The notes under the pieces are model-generated. The model was not told where the DNA came from. It did not search any database and saw nothing but the letters and a program-made list of their open reading frames with translations. This document shows, piece by piece, positions 33,157 through 44,544 of a stretch of 64,000 nucleotides of DNA. Every line of letters starts with the position of its first letter. Position 1 is the stretch's first letter. A program made the position numbers and the translations under genes. The stretch is from Locusta migratoria (lineage: Eukaryota; Arthropoda; Insecta; Orthoptera; Acrididae): NCBI GenBank assembly GCA_026315105.1, contig CM048750.1, forward strand, positions 108,221,297 to 108,285,296, read 5' to 3'.

Positions 33157-33693
33157 ATCTTAAAACCTGACTACTATGTACGTTTGTAAAGGATCTAGCC
33201 CAGTATTTAGTTCAAATTAATCACTGCTTCATTTTCGGTCCAGTCGTCACTAAATTGCCTAACTCGACTTTTGGATGCCATTAAATCAGAAGGAACCCTT
33301 GAAATTTTGAGACTAACAAATGAAAAGAAGCATCACTAAGGCTTTTATAGTCGTCATATAAAGAAACAAAGTGTATTGACTTAAACATACAATTATTCCT
33401 CAATATAAGTTTTATATATTTAGTTATATCATATATATCTATCGCTTTGGATCATGGTCAGATCTAAATCAAAATTATCATTTCTACAATGAGAAATTAT
33501 TGTTAGATGCAAAATTTATTTATGAGAATTACATCGGCATCCCGTCTTCTCTATCGCTGGTCCTCGTACATGTATAATGTATTTTTCAGAAAGCGATCAA
33601 CATATTAATTTCCGGGATTCGAAAAAGAGGAACAATAGATAAAAGTGGGAATGAGAGATTATAGTGCAAGGTAGATTGGAAAATGTATTGTGG
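33157..33693. other. No recognised feature
   Basis: AT-rich, no motif found. Confidence 0.4.
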
Positions 33694-33703
33694 AGTTGGC
33701 CTT

Positions 33704-33902
33704 TTGCCGGCCGCGGTGGCCGAGGGGACTGAGGCGCTCCAGTCACGGTCTGCACGGCCACTACGGTCGGGGGTTCGAATCCCCATTCGGGCATATTTGT
33801 GACGTCCTTAGGATTAGCTAGTTCATAAGTAGTTTGTAAGTTTAGGGACTGATGACCCCGTAGTAAAGCCCCATAAGCTATACAAACGTTTGAACGTTTT
33901 GA
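33704..33902 (+). mobile_element. SINE-L copy 12
   Basis: Full length with a perfect 10-bp duplication AGTTGGCCTT at 33694-33703 and 33903-33912. About 8 bp is missing after GGGCAT (ATGGATATTTG is reduced to ATATTTG). Confidence 0.93.
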
Positions 33903-34019
33903 AGTTGGCCTTCTAGGGATGTTATGGCTTTTGTGAAGAGGGTCTTACGATAAAATTACAGGATGAATTATTTAAGATGAAAATTATAGTTGAACTATCG
34001 CGTTGAACAAATAAAAGTT

Positions 34020-34280
34020 TTTTCATATTCATAGAATATACGACATCAACTGCGAATGGGCAAAGCTGAAAATGTGTACCCAGCCGGGATTCGAACCTGG
34101 GTCTCCCGCTTTCTAGGCAGTTGCGCTGACGTCTACACCACTGGGGACACAGTGGTCACCGCACCTGTAAGGACTACCTAATCACGCCTCCCTTCAGAGC
34201 CGGGTTCGAATCCCGGCTGGGTACACATTTTCAGCTTTGCCCATTCGCAGTTGTCATATATTCTGTGAATATGAAAAAAT
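34020..34280. repeat. tRNA-SINE foldback
   Basis: Arms 34020-34101 and 34199-34280 are near-identical inverted copies (TTCATATTCAYAGAATATA, AACTGCGAATGGGCAAAGCT, GAAAATGTGTACCCAGCCGG). A minus-strand tRNA-like unit runs 34148-34079 with GTCAGCGCAACTGCCTAGAA and CCAGGTTCGAATCCCGGCTG. The second arm repeats only its T arm and tail in the opposite direction. Confidence 0.82.
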
Positions 34281-34970
34281 GACAACTGCAGGATCAGTAG
34301 TGACGTCTGTTCTTTCGTAATAGAAGCCACATGTATATACAAATAAAAGGTGTCTGGAGAACTGAGTCCCAAGGCACAAAGAAATAAACGAAAGAAGTAA
34401 AGTACATTTCAAAACCGACTAAATTAGATGTTGACGTAACACTATTGATCACCTGGCACTTTTGGACTACGATGAGCAATTTGCTGAAGGTGATTCGAAG
34501 CTGCTGGAATTGATGACAGCTCATCAGAAATCATCTGCTGGAGTCGGTTGAAAACTATGAGGATTGTTCGTATAACCTTAGACGTGAGGCTTCCCACATG
34601 AACTAATCGCACAGTGAAGGGTCTGGTAACCTGGAAGACCAACTACGGCGGCGATCTACCTCTGCCAACAACTCCGTCAGGGTGAAAATTTTTTAAATTT
34701 GCTCCAAGGGTCGACCGACTGTATGGGCAGCTGCTCCATCCAGTTACAAGTAACTGTAGATACCATCCCCCTCCGTTAATGTTGCCACAAATGGTTTCTA
34801 AATGTCCATACCACTTTTATTTGCTTTACCTCCTATAGGAAAAGTAGAGCAATGTGAAATCTGCAAAATGCATACATAAGTAAAGAATACAAGTAAAATA
34901 AAGTAACTAATACAAATTATAATATACTACAACTGTGAGACTACGTACTCCTTTCAGCGTCCAGTCTTTA
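34281..34970. other. No recognised feature
   Basis: Minus-strand frames of 64-76 codons overlap each other without motifs. Confidence 0.4.
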
Positions 34971-34974
34971 GCAC

Positions 34975-35770
34975 AGTCCCTTTAATAAAATTCCTCCATG
35001 AACGCTTATTCAATACTAACGTTGATTCCTCGTCTGATGTTATCCTAGTTACTTCACAGTTTTGACCGAAACCAAATACTTTATCCTTGCTCTACGTCTA
35101 ATCCTCTTACCCTTTACTGCCTAAGTAAGCCTCTTAGGTAACCTTTATTTCCAATGCATGTAACATGACATCACCGTCTCAGCCTGTTCGCTCTGATTTA
35201 TCTACGGTGTTAAACCTCAGATATTCATTGATTTTCTGATTAAGCACATCTTTCCACCACTGTTGGCATCTATTATTACCTTGAATCACCCTTGCTACTT
35301 TCATGCCTGTTAACTGTAACCATCCACTTTTCACTCCCATACGGCAAAATTGGCCCATAGCTACAGCGGTGTAATAACAATTTAGTCTTGGAACTGACTT
35401 CCTTCTGGCAGAAGAGAGTACATCGTAAGTGAACACTCAATGCATTAGCTTTGCTACATCTGATTCCAGTTCTTTCACTATGTTGCTATCCTGTGAGAGA
35501 ATACGTTCTAAGTACTTGTGTCCAAAGTTTCAAATGTTTTGAAAGCTAACTGTAGTGGTCATCGATCCCTAAACTTACAAACTACTTAAACTAACTACGC
35601 TATGAACAACACACGAACATGCGCGAGGGAGGACTCGAACATCCGACGGGGAACGGCCGCACGTTGCGCGCCAAGGCGCCGTAGATCTCACGGCTGTTCC
35701 AATGCGGCCTAAGCACTTCAAAATTTCAGCGGTTCTAACAATTTTCTCCTATTTGGCACTCCATCTGTGA
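34975..35770 (-). pseudogene. LINE RT C-terminal remnant with SINE inside
   Basis: On the minus strand the text runs YLxRILSQDSNIVKELESDV, then an 85-codon frame (35436-35179) with DVLSSARRKSVPRLNCYYTA and later QQWWKDVLNQKINEYLRFNT. It resembles the region after the RT catalytic core of several LINE clades (FKYLG..., then connection and thumb). SINE-L copy 13 splits it at 35518-35708, and the reading continues on both sides. No clade is assigned. Confidence 0.5.
35518..35708 (-). mobile_element. SINE-L copy 13, subfamily 2
   Basis: Flanked by CTAAGTACTT (35508-35517) and CTAAGCACTT (35709-35718). The head is CCGCACGTTGCGCGCCAAGG and the body is shortened. Confidence 0.85.
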
Positions 35771-36840
35771 AACACTCAAAGGATAAATCAGCATGTTTTG
35801 AAAATATAAGGATTAAAAGAATGTAGAAATTCAAGTCGTATTCCAACATAGAACGATTAATGTATAATTATTAAAAGAAAAACAGACGGTAATACTATGG
35901 AAGTGGAATTCTGTAGACTACTTAGTACTGAATTAAGGGATTACGGAATATTAAAAATTATAAAACGGAGTAGTAAAGTCTGTGTTCCATAGATCCTGTA
36001 TGCATTTGAAGCTTATGTTATGGAAGTGGTATGGTTGATTCGAAAGTCACATTTCAATCAGTAGCAGGTTTATGTTGCAACAGGAATTCGTACAGTAGAT
36101 CTTAGATATTTACTTGAATAAGTTATCATATTCTCTTCACCACTCTAGGTCCCTAGAAACGGAGCCCGGGTACTTTTTTTCTAATTAATCAGTTTTGAGC
36201 CTCGTTTATCATCGCAGTATGAAGGGAACGAAACTTAATACACGATAATAAGTGGTATCTATTTAATACGGAGCGGATTGCATTTGTGAAGCGAAAGGGC
36301 GTTGTATATATCTTGTTAGGGCATGCGTAAGTGTTCTCATGGCAACGTTGTAGAATAAGGACGTTACCCACGGGACCAGCGTAATTAAAGCAGCGTTAGT
36401 GGCTGTTAACGTCAGCCAGGCGAAGCAACTTGAGACATCTTGGGAAACGAGCGTTATAACGGGGGTAGCAGGCAACCTATCTCTTCGTGCCACAAGCACT
36501 CAAGGGTACTAAGTGCTGTAGGTACCCCAAGTAAAATGGTGGTCTTCTGTATGGCATAAGATATCGTATACACAACGTAAGTTCTGTCAAGTGGCAAGAT
36601 CGATTACTTGAAACCCTTATCAAACTTTCTTGACATCCCATTCTCAAAGAATTTCAACAAGGTGGTGCAATGAGGGATTTGGAAATGTTTATGGAGAGTA
36701 CGGAATTCCACGGTATGTAATAATCAGAGTTCTTTTAAACCGCAAAAGAGTCAGACCTTGGTGGTGGTTTACACTCTGCTCAAAACAGTTAGGGGACTAG
36801 GTGAGATATCACACAGGTAACACATTATATTCTGTTCTCT
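35771..36840. other. No recognised feature
   Basis: AT-rich to 36180. Bases 36250-36500 are GC-richer, with a 78-codon minus frame that has no known motif. Confidence 0.35.
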
Positions 36841-36842
36841 GC

Positions 36843-37140
36843 GCCTCGGTTGCACAGTGGTAGAGTGCCAGTCTACAAATCCATATGTGACGGATTCGAT
36901 CCCCGCCAATTCCATGGATTTTTTATGTCACTTTTCACTTCTTTCACTTCTGGCAGTATTGCTCATGTGGTAAATACCGAGTAGCACCGTGGTTCGCAAC
37001 CCACGTTAAACTGTAGGTCCACCTGTATCTGGTTGGGGAAGTCAGTTCGAAGGTCGGAGGAAGGCACAGGCACACCACCTCCAAACAGTACCATGCCTAG
37101 TAAAGCACTGTGGTGTTCAAACCAATCTCGGATTTTGACG
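36843..37140 (+). mobile_element. SINE-H copy 2
   Basis: Head GCCTCGGTTGCACAGTGGTA (box A) and GGATTCGATCCC (box B); body TTCTGGCAGTATTGCTCATG and GTTCGAAGGTCGGAGGAAGG; end GTGGTGTTCAAACCAATCTC. It is the better-preserved partner of 7698-7996. Confidence 0.82.
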
Positions 37141-37369
37141 GCTTTACCGTATTATATTCAGATGTGGGCAACAATTTTAATTTTTGTGTGGGACAGTAAG
37201 ATACTTTGCTGTATCAGCTGTTTAGTTGTGATTTACATGGCATTTACTTACAGCGAGGCACAACTGGCCTACCATATTAGTGGAAAAGGTGTTCTTGTTG
37301 CTCTCTAATATCGCTGTGTGATCGCCTCCGACGATCATTATTGTGGCGCACCGGCGTGGCTAGGACAGT

Positions 37370-38520
37370 GTGGGATTATCAGTCAGCTCTTGCGCGAGTT
37401 TGTTCTTTCACAAGTGCAATATCTAGCTTTTTGCGATGTACCGGTCTGGCTGCAGTGCGTTTGCCAAGTGCATCCCAGACATGCTACTCTGGGTTTAAGT
37501 CCGTTGAACAAGCCGGCGACTCCATTCATTCAACTCCCTCAACCTCAAGCACGTTGTCCACATCTCTGCGGGGACTAGCGTTATCGTCCACCAGAAAGAA
37601 CGCATCTCACCAACGTAAAGCACAACAAAAGTTCGAAGGATCTCTTTTCTATACATAAGAGCAGTCCAAGCGCCCTTCTGAATGACATAGAGGTCCGTAC
37701 GTCCGTCAATGCTGACTCCTGCTCACACCAATCGTCCACCATATTTGATATGCTGATGTGTTCTGCATATAAGTAGGATAGTTCCGAATTCCACTTTCTC
37801 TCCAGATGATAGAACGACGATTGTCAGACTGAACATTAAATCTTTACTTATCTGTGAACAGATTCCGGAGCTATTCGATAAGACTCCAATAGTCATGTTC
37901 CTCCGCCTAGTTTCTGCTGGTGGTATTAATGGGACACACATATAGACATCCGTGTTTACAGACCACATTTCCGAATGTGACTTCGGACTGTTTGTGTTGA
38001 TATTGCGAGACCTGCTGTTTCCTGAAGGGTACGTTGCAGCTGGGTTCAATTCAACCTCCTGTCTCGACTGGCTGGTAACCAGAAATAACGGTCGTCTATT
38101 TTTGATGTTACCTAAGGCAGACCTAGGTCTTACCTCCTTTTAGCCGGCCGCGGTGGCCGACGGGACTGAGGCGCTCCAGTCACGGTCTGCACGGCCACTA
38201 CGGTTGGGGATTAGAATCCCCCCCCTCAGGCATGGATATTTGTGCCGTCCTTAGTATTAGTTAGTTCATAAGTAGTTTGTAAGTTTAGGGACTGATGACC
38301 CCGTAGTTAAGTCCCATAAGCTATACAAAAATTTGAATATTTTACCTCCTTTTAACGGTTCCTGTTGTCTAAAATCGCGTCCATGTTCTGGAAATAAAGG
38401 TTGGCACTCCAATAGCTGCACCCAACTCCTTCGGCGTCAGTCTCGTTTCAAATCTTGCTATGGTTCTACACGATATAGCTCCGGGTAGGTCACGTTGTTG
38501 TAGCAATGCACTACCTGGTC
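37370..38520 (-). pseudogene. Tc1-like transposase relic with SINE inside
   Basis: Reading minus: HTH region TIARFETRLTPKELGAAIGV...SRTWTRF (38480-38380), SINE-L copy 14, then LFTDK-RFNVQSDNRRSIIW (first aspartate in FTDxSRF; 37870-37800), WWTIGVS, FFLVDDNASPRRDV (second aspartate, near 37600), and STDLNP..HVWDALGKRTAA near 37500-37430 (third acidic residue region). Stops and frameshifts occur throughout. Such enzymes cut and paste at TA sites. Terminal repeats were not found. Confidence 0.7.
38143..38341 (+). mobile_element. SINE-L copy 14
   Basis: Perfect 13-bp duplication TTACCTCCTTTTA at 38130-38142 and 38342-38354. It disrupts the Tc1-like relic. Confidence 0.95.
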
Positions 38521-38689
38521 ACTACACTATGTCAACCCAAACTCTTGTGTAATTCGTTTGGTAAACACATTTCAGCATCAACATAAATTTCTGTTATTAC
38601 CACTACCTCGGTTGCCGCAATATAGTTCTCTCCACACCGTCGAACCGACACAAACACGTCGAACTATTTTAGTTCATTCTGCCGTTGAA

Positions 38690-38945
38690 TGTTCAAAGGT
38701 TTGTAGACCTGTTGGACCGAACTGTTGTGGCCATCACTTCCTAGACTTAAAAACTACTTAAACTAACCTAAATAATTATTAATAATTATTAATTATTTAT
38801 TCCAACCTGGACTTTCCAATTTTATATTTAAACTAACCTAAGGACGACACAGGCACCCATGCACCAGAGACTGACTGTAAGCAACCGTGCGCTCCGCTAC
38901 AAGGCGCCTTGTAGTGTTTGGCCACTCTACCACTGCATTCTGCCT
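38690..38945 (-). mobile_element. SINE-L copy 15, subfamily 2, with 56-bp insert
   Basis: The body is interrupted at 38772-38827 by an AT-rich 56-bp piece, flanked by a perfect 14-bp repeat TTAAACTAACCTAA (38758-38771 and 38828-38841). The head, GCGCTCCGCTACAAGGCGCC on the plus strand, is diverged. Confidence 0.8.
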
Positions 38946-39780
38946 ATTACAGTACTCCAGAACGTAGATATCCCAACTGATCCGCTAATTCTTTTGACCG
39001 GTGAAGATATAATTTTCTTAGAGGAGACGGTTGTACTTTCTGACACGAAAGTCAACTTCCACTAACTTGTATCGTCGTTATATGTAATGGCGACATAAAA
39101 TCCTATAATAATATTCGTTACGAATGTGTTAGTCTAGGGAAAAGAACTCCTCAAACTTCAAATCATAGTGGCGAACCCCTCAAGAAATACAAATGTTGTC
39201 TATCAACGTGGTGACTGCTATTTCGGACATGTCGAAGAGATACAACAAGCATATTTAAGACAATGATTTCTTCAGGTGTACAAGCCGCTCTAACTCGTAC
39301 AGGAAACTGTGAAATGAAGTGAATAACGAGGATAAAGGACGGGGCAGTACGTCAGTGATGTTATTTCCGACACGTTAACAGATAACCCATGACCCCTGCC
39401 GCTTTATTGTATGTATTATCCGCGAGGTCACTACCATGCAACATGAACAGCACGGGCCGTGCCAAGTACTACTCACAGAGCAGAGGGTGGCAGTAGTTAT
39501 CACACTAGTTCCCGAGAACTGCTTATATAGAGCGCATAGATGGCGCCACCACTTGTCACGTGCTGTCGACTATGAGCTATCTTTGACCAACGTCATCTCT
39601 CTCGATTACAGGTAATAGATTGTCATATCATTGAATCAAAGTCGACCGCCAAATCTTATCTAATTTCCAAAAATTTTCTTCCCTGTTACAATTATTGTGT
39701 TGTTTCTGTATTTCTATAGCTTATTTGTTCATGCGAGTGAAATAATGCGAGGTCCTGGCTAGCACGCTCGTTTCACTAAA
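38946..39780. other. No recognised feature
   Basis: No repeat ends or domains recognised. Confidence 0.4.
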
Positions 39781-39782
39781 TT

Positions 39783-40090
39783 TTATTTCTTGATCACGCG
39801 TAAAACATGCTCTGCCACAGCTGACTTGTCTGTGTAACTCAGACGACAATTCCTTTTATGTTCCAATATGCGAGTATTAACACTTCTTTTTGTTGTTCCT
39901 ATATACACCATGCCGCAGCTATAGGGAATTTTATACACCCCAGGCGTTGCTAGGGATGTCGTGCGTCTTTCACCGATCGTAAGCATTCACTAATTTTCTT
40001 GGTAGGTCTAAAGACGTCTGCTCTTGAAACCTGGCCAAAACTTTCCCTATACGGTCCGTAATATTGTGGATGAAAGGAAGAAAAACTTTT
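39783..40090 (-). pseudogene. Penelope-like element GIY-YIG fragment
   Basis: Minus strand, in order: FIHNITDRIGKVLARF (linker between RT and endonuclease, 40080-40030), LVNAYDR, then GVYKIPYSCGMVYIGTTKRS (39945-39885) with the GVYxI and VYIGxT blocks of the GIY-YIG nuclease, and ILEHKRNCRL...AVAEHVL. This is the conserved C-terminus of Penelope-like retroelements. The metal-binding acidic end is truncated or lost near 39783. Neither RT nor terminal repeats are present. Confidence 0.85.
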
Positions 40091-40159
40091 CCGGTCGACA
40101 GTTGTTGTTGTGGCTTTGTTTTGGGTACGTGCCTGAGAAACTTTCAGTCACCGTATGCA

Positions 40160-41360
40160 CCAGGACATTCTACGAACCGAGGCCAACGAGAAAGACACGC
40201 TGCGGCGCGCACGTCACGTCACGTGATCACATGAGGCCTGTGCCGATCGCTAGCCAAGTGGCTAGTGGCTCAGAGACAGTGGGCTATGCCGCAGCGGCCG
40301 GCCAACCATCTAGTGATCGCGCCGGCACAGGCCTCACTTGACTTAACATTAATAAATTGTTTAAAGTCAACTCATTGACATTTATCTTTAAAAGACTCAC
40401 TACTTGTAGTTCAGAACATGTAAGAGATTTCCAGCCACCATATGCATTAAGTATGAAGAAAAGCAGAAAAAGATGACACTATTAAATTCCTGGGCTTATA
40501 GCTTGATAATGAACTCAAATGGGAGCGGCACACCACAGAATAGCGAAAACGAATAAGAAGTCTGTATATGCAATATGAATGGTATCATACATAGGAGCCA
40601 TAAAATAAAAGAGCTTGCATACCTTGCTTATTTCCATGATGCCATATGGTATAATAATTTGGAGTAACTCTTAAAGTCAAACCAAAGTTTTCGGGGTCCT
40701 AAAGCATGTAATACGTATTATTTGTGGAGTAAATTCACGGACATCCTGTAGAAGCCTCTTGAAAGGACTGGGTATATTAACTACTGCCTCTCAGTATATT
40801 TATTCCTTAATTAAATTTGTCATAAATAATAAATCTCTTTTGCCAACAAACAGCTTAGTTTATACATATAATACTAGGAACAAAAATGATCTATACAAGG
40901 ACTTAAAAACATTTACTTTAGTTCAAAAAGAGGTCCACTACTCAGGGACACATATTTTCAATAATTTACCAGGAACCATAGAAAAATTAGCTACAAATAA
41001 AGGTCAGTTTAAGAGAAGCCTAAAAGACTTACTAGTGGCCAGTTCCTTCTACTCCAATGACGAATTTCTAAATAGAACCGAATGACATATGTATCTGTAT
41101 TATTATATTATCAGCTTGTAATTTAAGGAACTGGCTACTAGGAAGACTTTTATGGCTCCTTTTAACCTGTTCTTTATTTGTAGCTAATTTTTTTTATGGT
41201 TGCTGGTAAAGTATTGAAAATATGTGTTCCTACATGTTCCTCTTCCATGATGTCTTCCTCAACATGGATCTATTGAACGAATAACTGATCTAATCTAATC
41301 CTTATCACGTGACGTGTCAAGCGCGTCGCGGCGTGTGTTACTCGCTGGCCTTGCTGCGAA
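40160..41360. repeat. Inverted repeat with CRE/E-box-like sites
   Basis: 40170-40226 and 41300-41350 are inverted relatives (GGCCARCGAG, ACACGCYGCG, CACGTCACGTGAT). They contain ACGTCACGTGAT, which joins CRE-like and CACGTG sites. A LINE fragment lies between them. A smaller inverted pair CCTGTGCCGATCGC / GATCGCGCCGGCACAGG flanks 40250-40310. Confidence 0.45.
40459..41290 (+). pseudogene. LINE RT C-terminal fragment
   Basis: It begins TIKFLGL-LDNELKWERH (the KFLGxxxDxxLxWxxH block after the RT core), degrades, then has a 109-codon frame (40759-41085) with YNTRNKNDLYKDLKTFTLVQ and GTHIFNNLPGTIEKLATNKG. YNTRxK...FNxLP is the usual C-terminus of Jockey/CR1-type ORF2. The 3' end near 41290 has ATAACTGATCTAATCTAATC. 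Confidence 0.8.
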
Positions 41361-42038
41361 CATATATGACGTCACGTCCTACAATAGAGCTCCTAAAGCA
41401 CAGCTGGCGCATCCGCCATTTTCATTCCCTGCGTGTGCTGAACACAACACGTAGTTTAGGTGAACAGTGTTGTTTTGTTCATGTTTAGTAAAATATTTTA
41501 GCAGTGTCCGCCATAGAGCCTTAGATCGTGCTACTTTCAGCTTGCATTCCGCTCTTGTTTACCTCGATATGTAGATTAGACACAAAACACATATCTCTCG
41601 TTTTCATTACACATTGCTACATTCGACTAAAGAATAAAAGCGCAAGAAACAGATATATTTCTGCCACAAAAATCGAGTAATACGTTTAATTCTGCTGAAA
41701 CTGGTCATCTAGATAAATGTTTTAAGCGATCTTGGATTATTTTTGAATAATGATTGGCAATATGCGAGGTTTGTTTTCCGTCTTTCACTTAGTGTTTGTT
41801 GTCTGCTGTGAAAAATACACCACATCGTATTTTTGTACTCACATTGCTGAAAGTACTTCCATTAGGTTACTGAGAAAGTTTCAGGATGTATTACAAACAC
41901 TAAAACGCGAAAGAATAATAGTGAGCAGGATTTAAATTTTACGGTCGTAGAAGCACACGCTGCCAATGTTGGCAACAACTGTTGAATACTATTTGAAAAC
42001 CTAATTATTTAGAATGAGGGAATAATCTTTTGTGATAA
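41361..42038 (+). other. Unassigned; promoter-like patch at 41370-41500
   Basis: 41369-41376 is TGACGTCA (a full CRE), and 41410-41420 reads TCCGCCATTTTC, a YY1-like element found at some transcription starts. No exon could be recognised downstream, so this is only a candidate start region. Confidence 0.25.
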
Positions 42039-42048
42039 CCATGAAATA

Positions 42049-42245
42049 GCCGGCCGCGGTGGCCGAGGAGACTGAGGCGCTTCAGTCACGGTCTGCACGG
42101 CCACTATGGTCGGGGGTTCGAATCCCCCCTCGGGCATGGATATTTGTGCCGTCCTAGTTTGTAACTAGTTCATAAGTAGTTTGTAAGTTTAGGGACTGAT
42201 GACCCCGTAGTTAAGTCCCATAAGCTGTACAAACATTTGAACATT

Positions 42246-42278
<33 letters not shown>
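42049..42278 (+). mobile_element. SINE-L copy 16 with long T tail
   Basis: Perfect 10-bp duplication CCATGAAATA (42039-42048 and 42279-42288). Unlike other copies, the 3' end after TTTGAACATTTGA carries a T run of about 28 nt before the duplication. Confidence 0.95.
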
Positions 42279-42279
<1 letters not shown>

Positions 42280-42288
42280 CATGAAATA

Positions 42289-42970
42289 AATCTGTTCGTT
42301 TTCTAAGGTTGTCATGTTTTCTTATGTAACAGTACCCTTATCTTGTCAGTAATTTAATGATCCTTGTAAAATAAACATTTTCTTACAAACATTAGCACAC
42401 TACGCCGATGGATCCGTAAGTAAAATTTACCCAGAATACTCTGTCTGTGATGTTATAGTCGCTTGTAGATAAGCGTCAATTTTGGCATTTACTAATAAGA
42501 AATTGAATTGAGGATGAATTTTGTGGTAAAACATCAGGTACTATTCTTTCAAAATGCGTACTATAAATTATGATGCTAAAACTTCAAAATACCACAAATA
42601 GCATTCAACGGTAGTACTGTACGCTGCCACAGCCGTAACTGAACTTCTTGCCCGGTGTATTTATATTTTCCGTTTTAGTGTTTGTAATACTTTGTCGCAA
42701 TAACGTAACAGAAGTATCTTCAACAATTTGTGCAATGTCAGTACAAAACATTTTGATGTGGTGTGCTTCTCAATATACTATATAAGACACACATTTTGTG
42801 CTCTAAAAACTGTATATTCTGGGATGTTTTGCTGTGTTACGATATTTTGCGGCTGTAACTCCCTAGAGGCAACTTCTCTGTTAAGACGTAGTACTTAGGA
42901 AAGAGTTAAACAAAAACTTATGTTCGAATATCACCGATGACTTTTACTACTAAATATTGCTTCAAGTCAT
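42289..42970. other. No recognised feature
   Basis: AT-rich sequence leading to the Helitron-like left end. Confidence 0.4.
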
Positions 42971-42975
42971 AATCT

Positions 42976-44205
42976 GTATATATAAAAATGAATTGCTGAT
43001 CGTTAGTCTCGGTAAAACTCGAGAACGGGTGAACCGATTTGACTAATCTTAGTTTTGAAATATTCGTGTAAGTCCATGAAGGGTTTAAACGGTGATAAAA
43101 ATATGGAAAAGTTGTCCGGAAAAGAAAATCTGGAAAAACTGAAACAGCTTTTTCCAGTGAGCTATCAATACCGTTCGTCCAATTGCGTTAAAAATTTCTA
43201 CATTTCATGTTGAAAGAAGATGAAGGTTTGCAACAAATAAAAATTTGGTAAAGTCGGCCGGAAAGTAAGAAAATTTAGGAAAAACCGAAAGCGATTTTTT
43301 TCTACGAATAAAAATAAATTGCCACATGGTTGTAAGAGCATCCCCAGAGTACGGCTTGACAGGATGAGGTTTGTATAAAATATTTTTTGGAAGATCTACC
43401 GGAAAATTTTAAAATTTGAGAAATTTTGAAAGTGCGTTTTTCAATGTTCTTTTGACTGAATTCAGTTCTATAACTAAATTTCGCACGACGGATAGGGGCA
43501 TTTCTTTTGTTGTTTTGTTCATTACGGTCTTGGAAAAGTTTTCACTAAAAACAAAAAAATAGACAATTAAAAAGGAAAGTCGCGAAAACTCGAACCGCGT
43601 TTCTCTTTCAGTGCGTTTCTAAATGTACTCAGTACTATAATTTGATAACCGTTCATCCGCTTGCGAATAAATTTTGATCATTTGACGTTTAACGAAAAAT
43701 GATCGTTCTAATGAACTAAAAATTCGGGAAAGTTACCCGTAAAATTTAGAAATTCGCGAGAAACTGAAAGAGCTTTTTTCAATGGGATATCAGTATCATT
43801 CGTCTGGTTGCGATAAAATTTAGTATATTTGACGTTCAAAGCAAGAGTAACGCTCTTATAAAAATACAGAAAAAAATAGAAAGTGATTTCTCTATGAAAT
43901 ATCTATAGCATTCATCTGATTGCGATAAAACTTTGCACATTCGACGTTCAAAGGGAGAGGAAGGTTTGAGTGAAGTAAACGTTTGGAATAGTTGGCAAGA
44001 AAATAGGAAAATTGGTGGAAAACTGAAAGAGCTCTTTTCTTTCGGATATGAATAATATTCGTACGATTGCGATAAAATTTTGCACATTTGACGTTCAAAG
44101 CAAATTCCCGTATAAAGCTACTGGGTCTCAAATACATATGATTTAAATTAGTATGATTTATGTTATGAGGTAAGTGATACGAAGTTCACCGGGTCATCTA
44201 GTAAT
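42976..44205 (+). mobile_element. Helitron/Helentron-like element with tandem units
   Basis: It opens TCTGTATATATAAAAATGAA then CTCGAGAACGGGTGAACCGA and ends CACCGGGTCATCTAGTAATG, a beginning and end I associate with non-autonomous Helitron-like insect elements. Inside are about seven diverged units built on TTGCGATAAAATTTTGCACA and TTTGACGTTCAAAGC at roughly 100-150-bp spacing (43190, 43650, 43810, 43920, 44065). No Rep/helicase coding is present. Short minus-strand frames here reflect the repeats. Confidence 0.5.
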
Positions 44206-44274
44206 GAATAATATTTACTTACAATACATAACCGTTCGTTTGGTCCGGGTTCCCACTTTTCTGGTGGACAAATA

Positions 44275-44515
44275 ATGATCCATTTCTTTCCTTCTCTCAG
44301 ATCTCTCGGAGAAATTAAACATTGTGTGCACCTAAGAAATGATATGAGCAGATTATGGCAACGCAACCACCGATAATGTCGTGGTAAAGTGCCGTGGCGC
44401 AAGCCCTATAGCACCGCAGTATGTTTTACTTACGAGCTACGAGAATGAAAATGGGATATGTGTAAGCTCGTACTTCTAGGAGCTTCAACCTACAAGGAAG
44501 CCACAGACTCATTTC
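44275..44515 (+). repeat. Dispersed repeat R, copy 1
   Basis: The unit runs TCTCAGATCTCTCGGAGAAA...GGCAACGCAACCACCGATAA...TACGAGAATGAAAATG...TCGTACTTCTAGGAGC...CAAGGAAGCCACAGACTCAT. Parts recur at 44545-44621 plus 45118-45240, and at 46475-46540 plus 47475-47515. Nature unknown. Confidence 0.7.
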
Positions 44516-44544
44516 TTAGCGCTCCCTGGTGACAATGATTCTAC

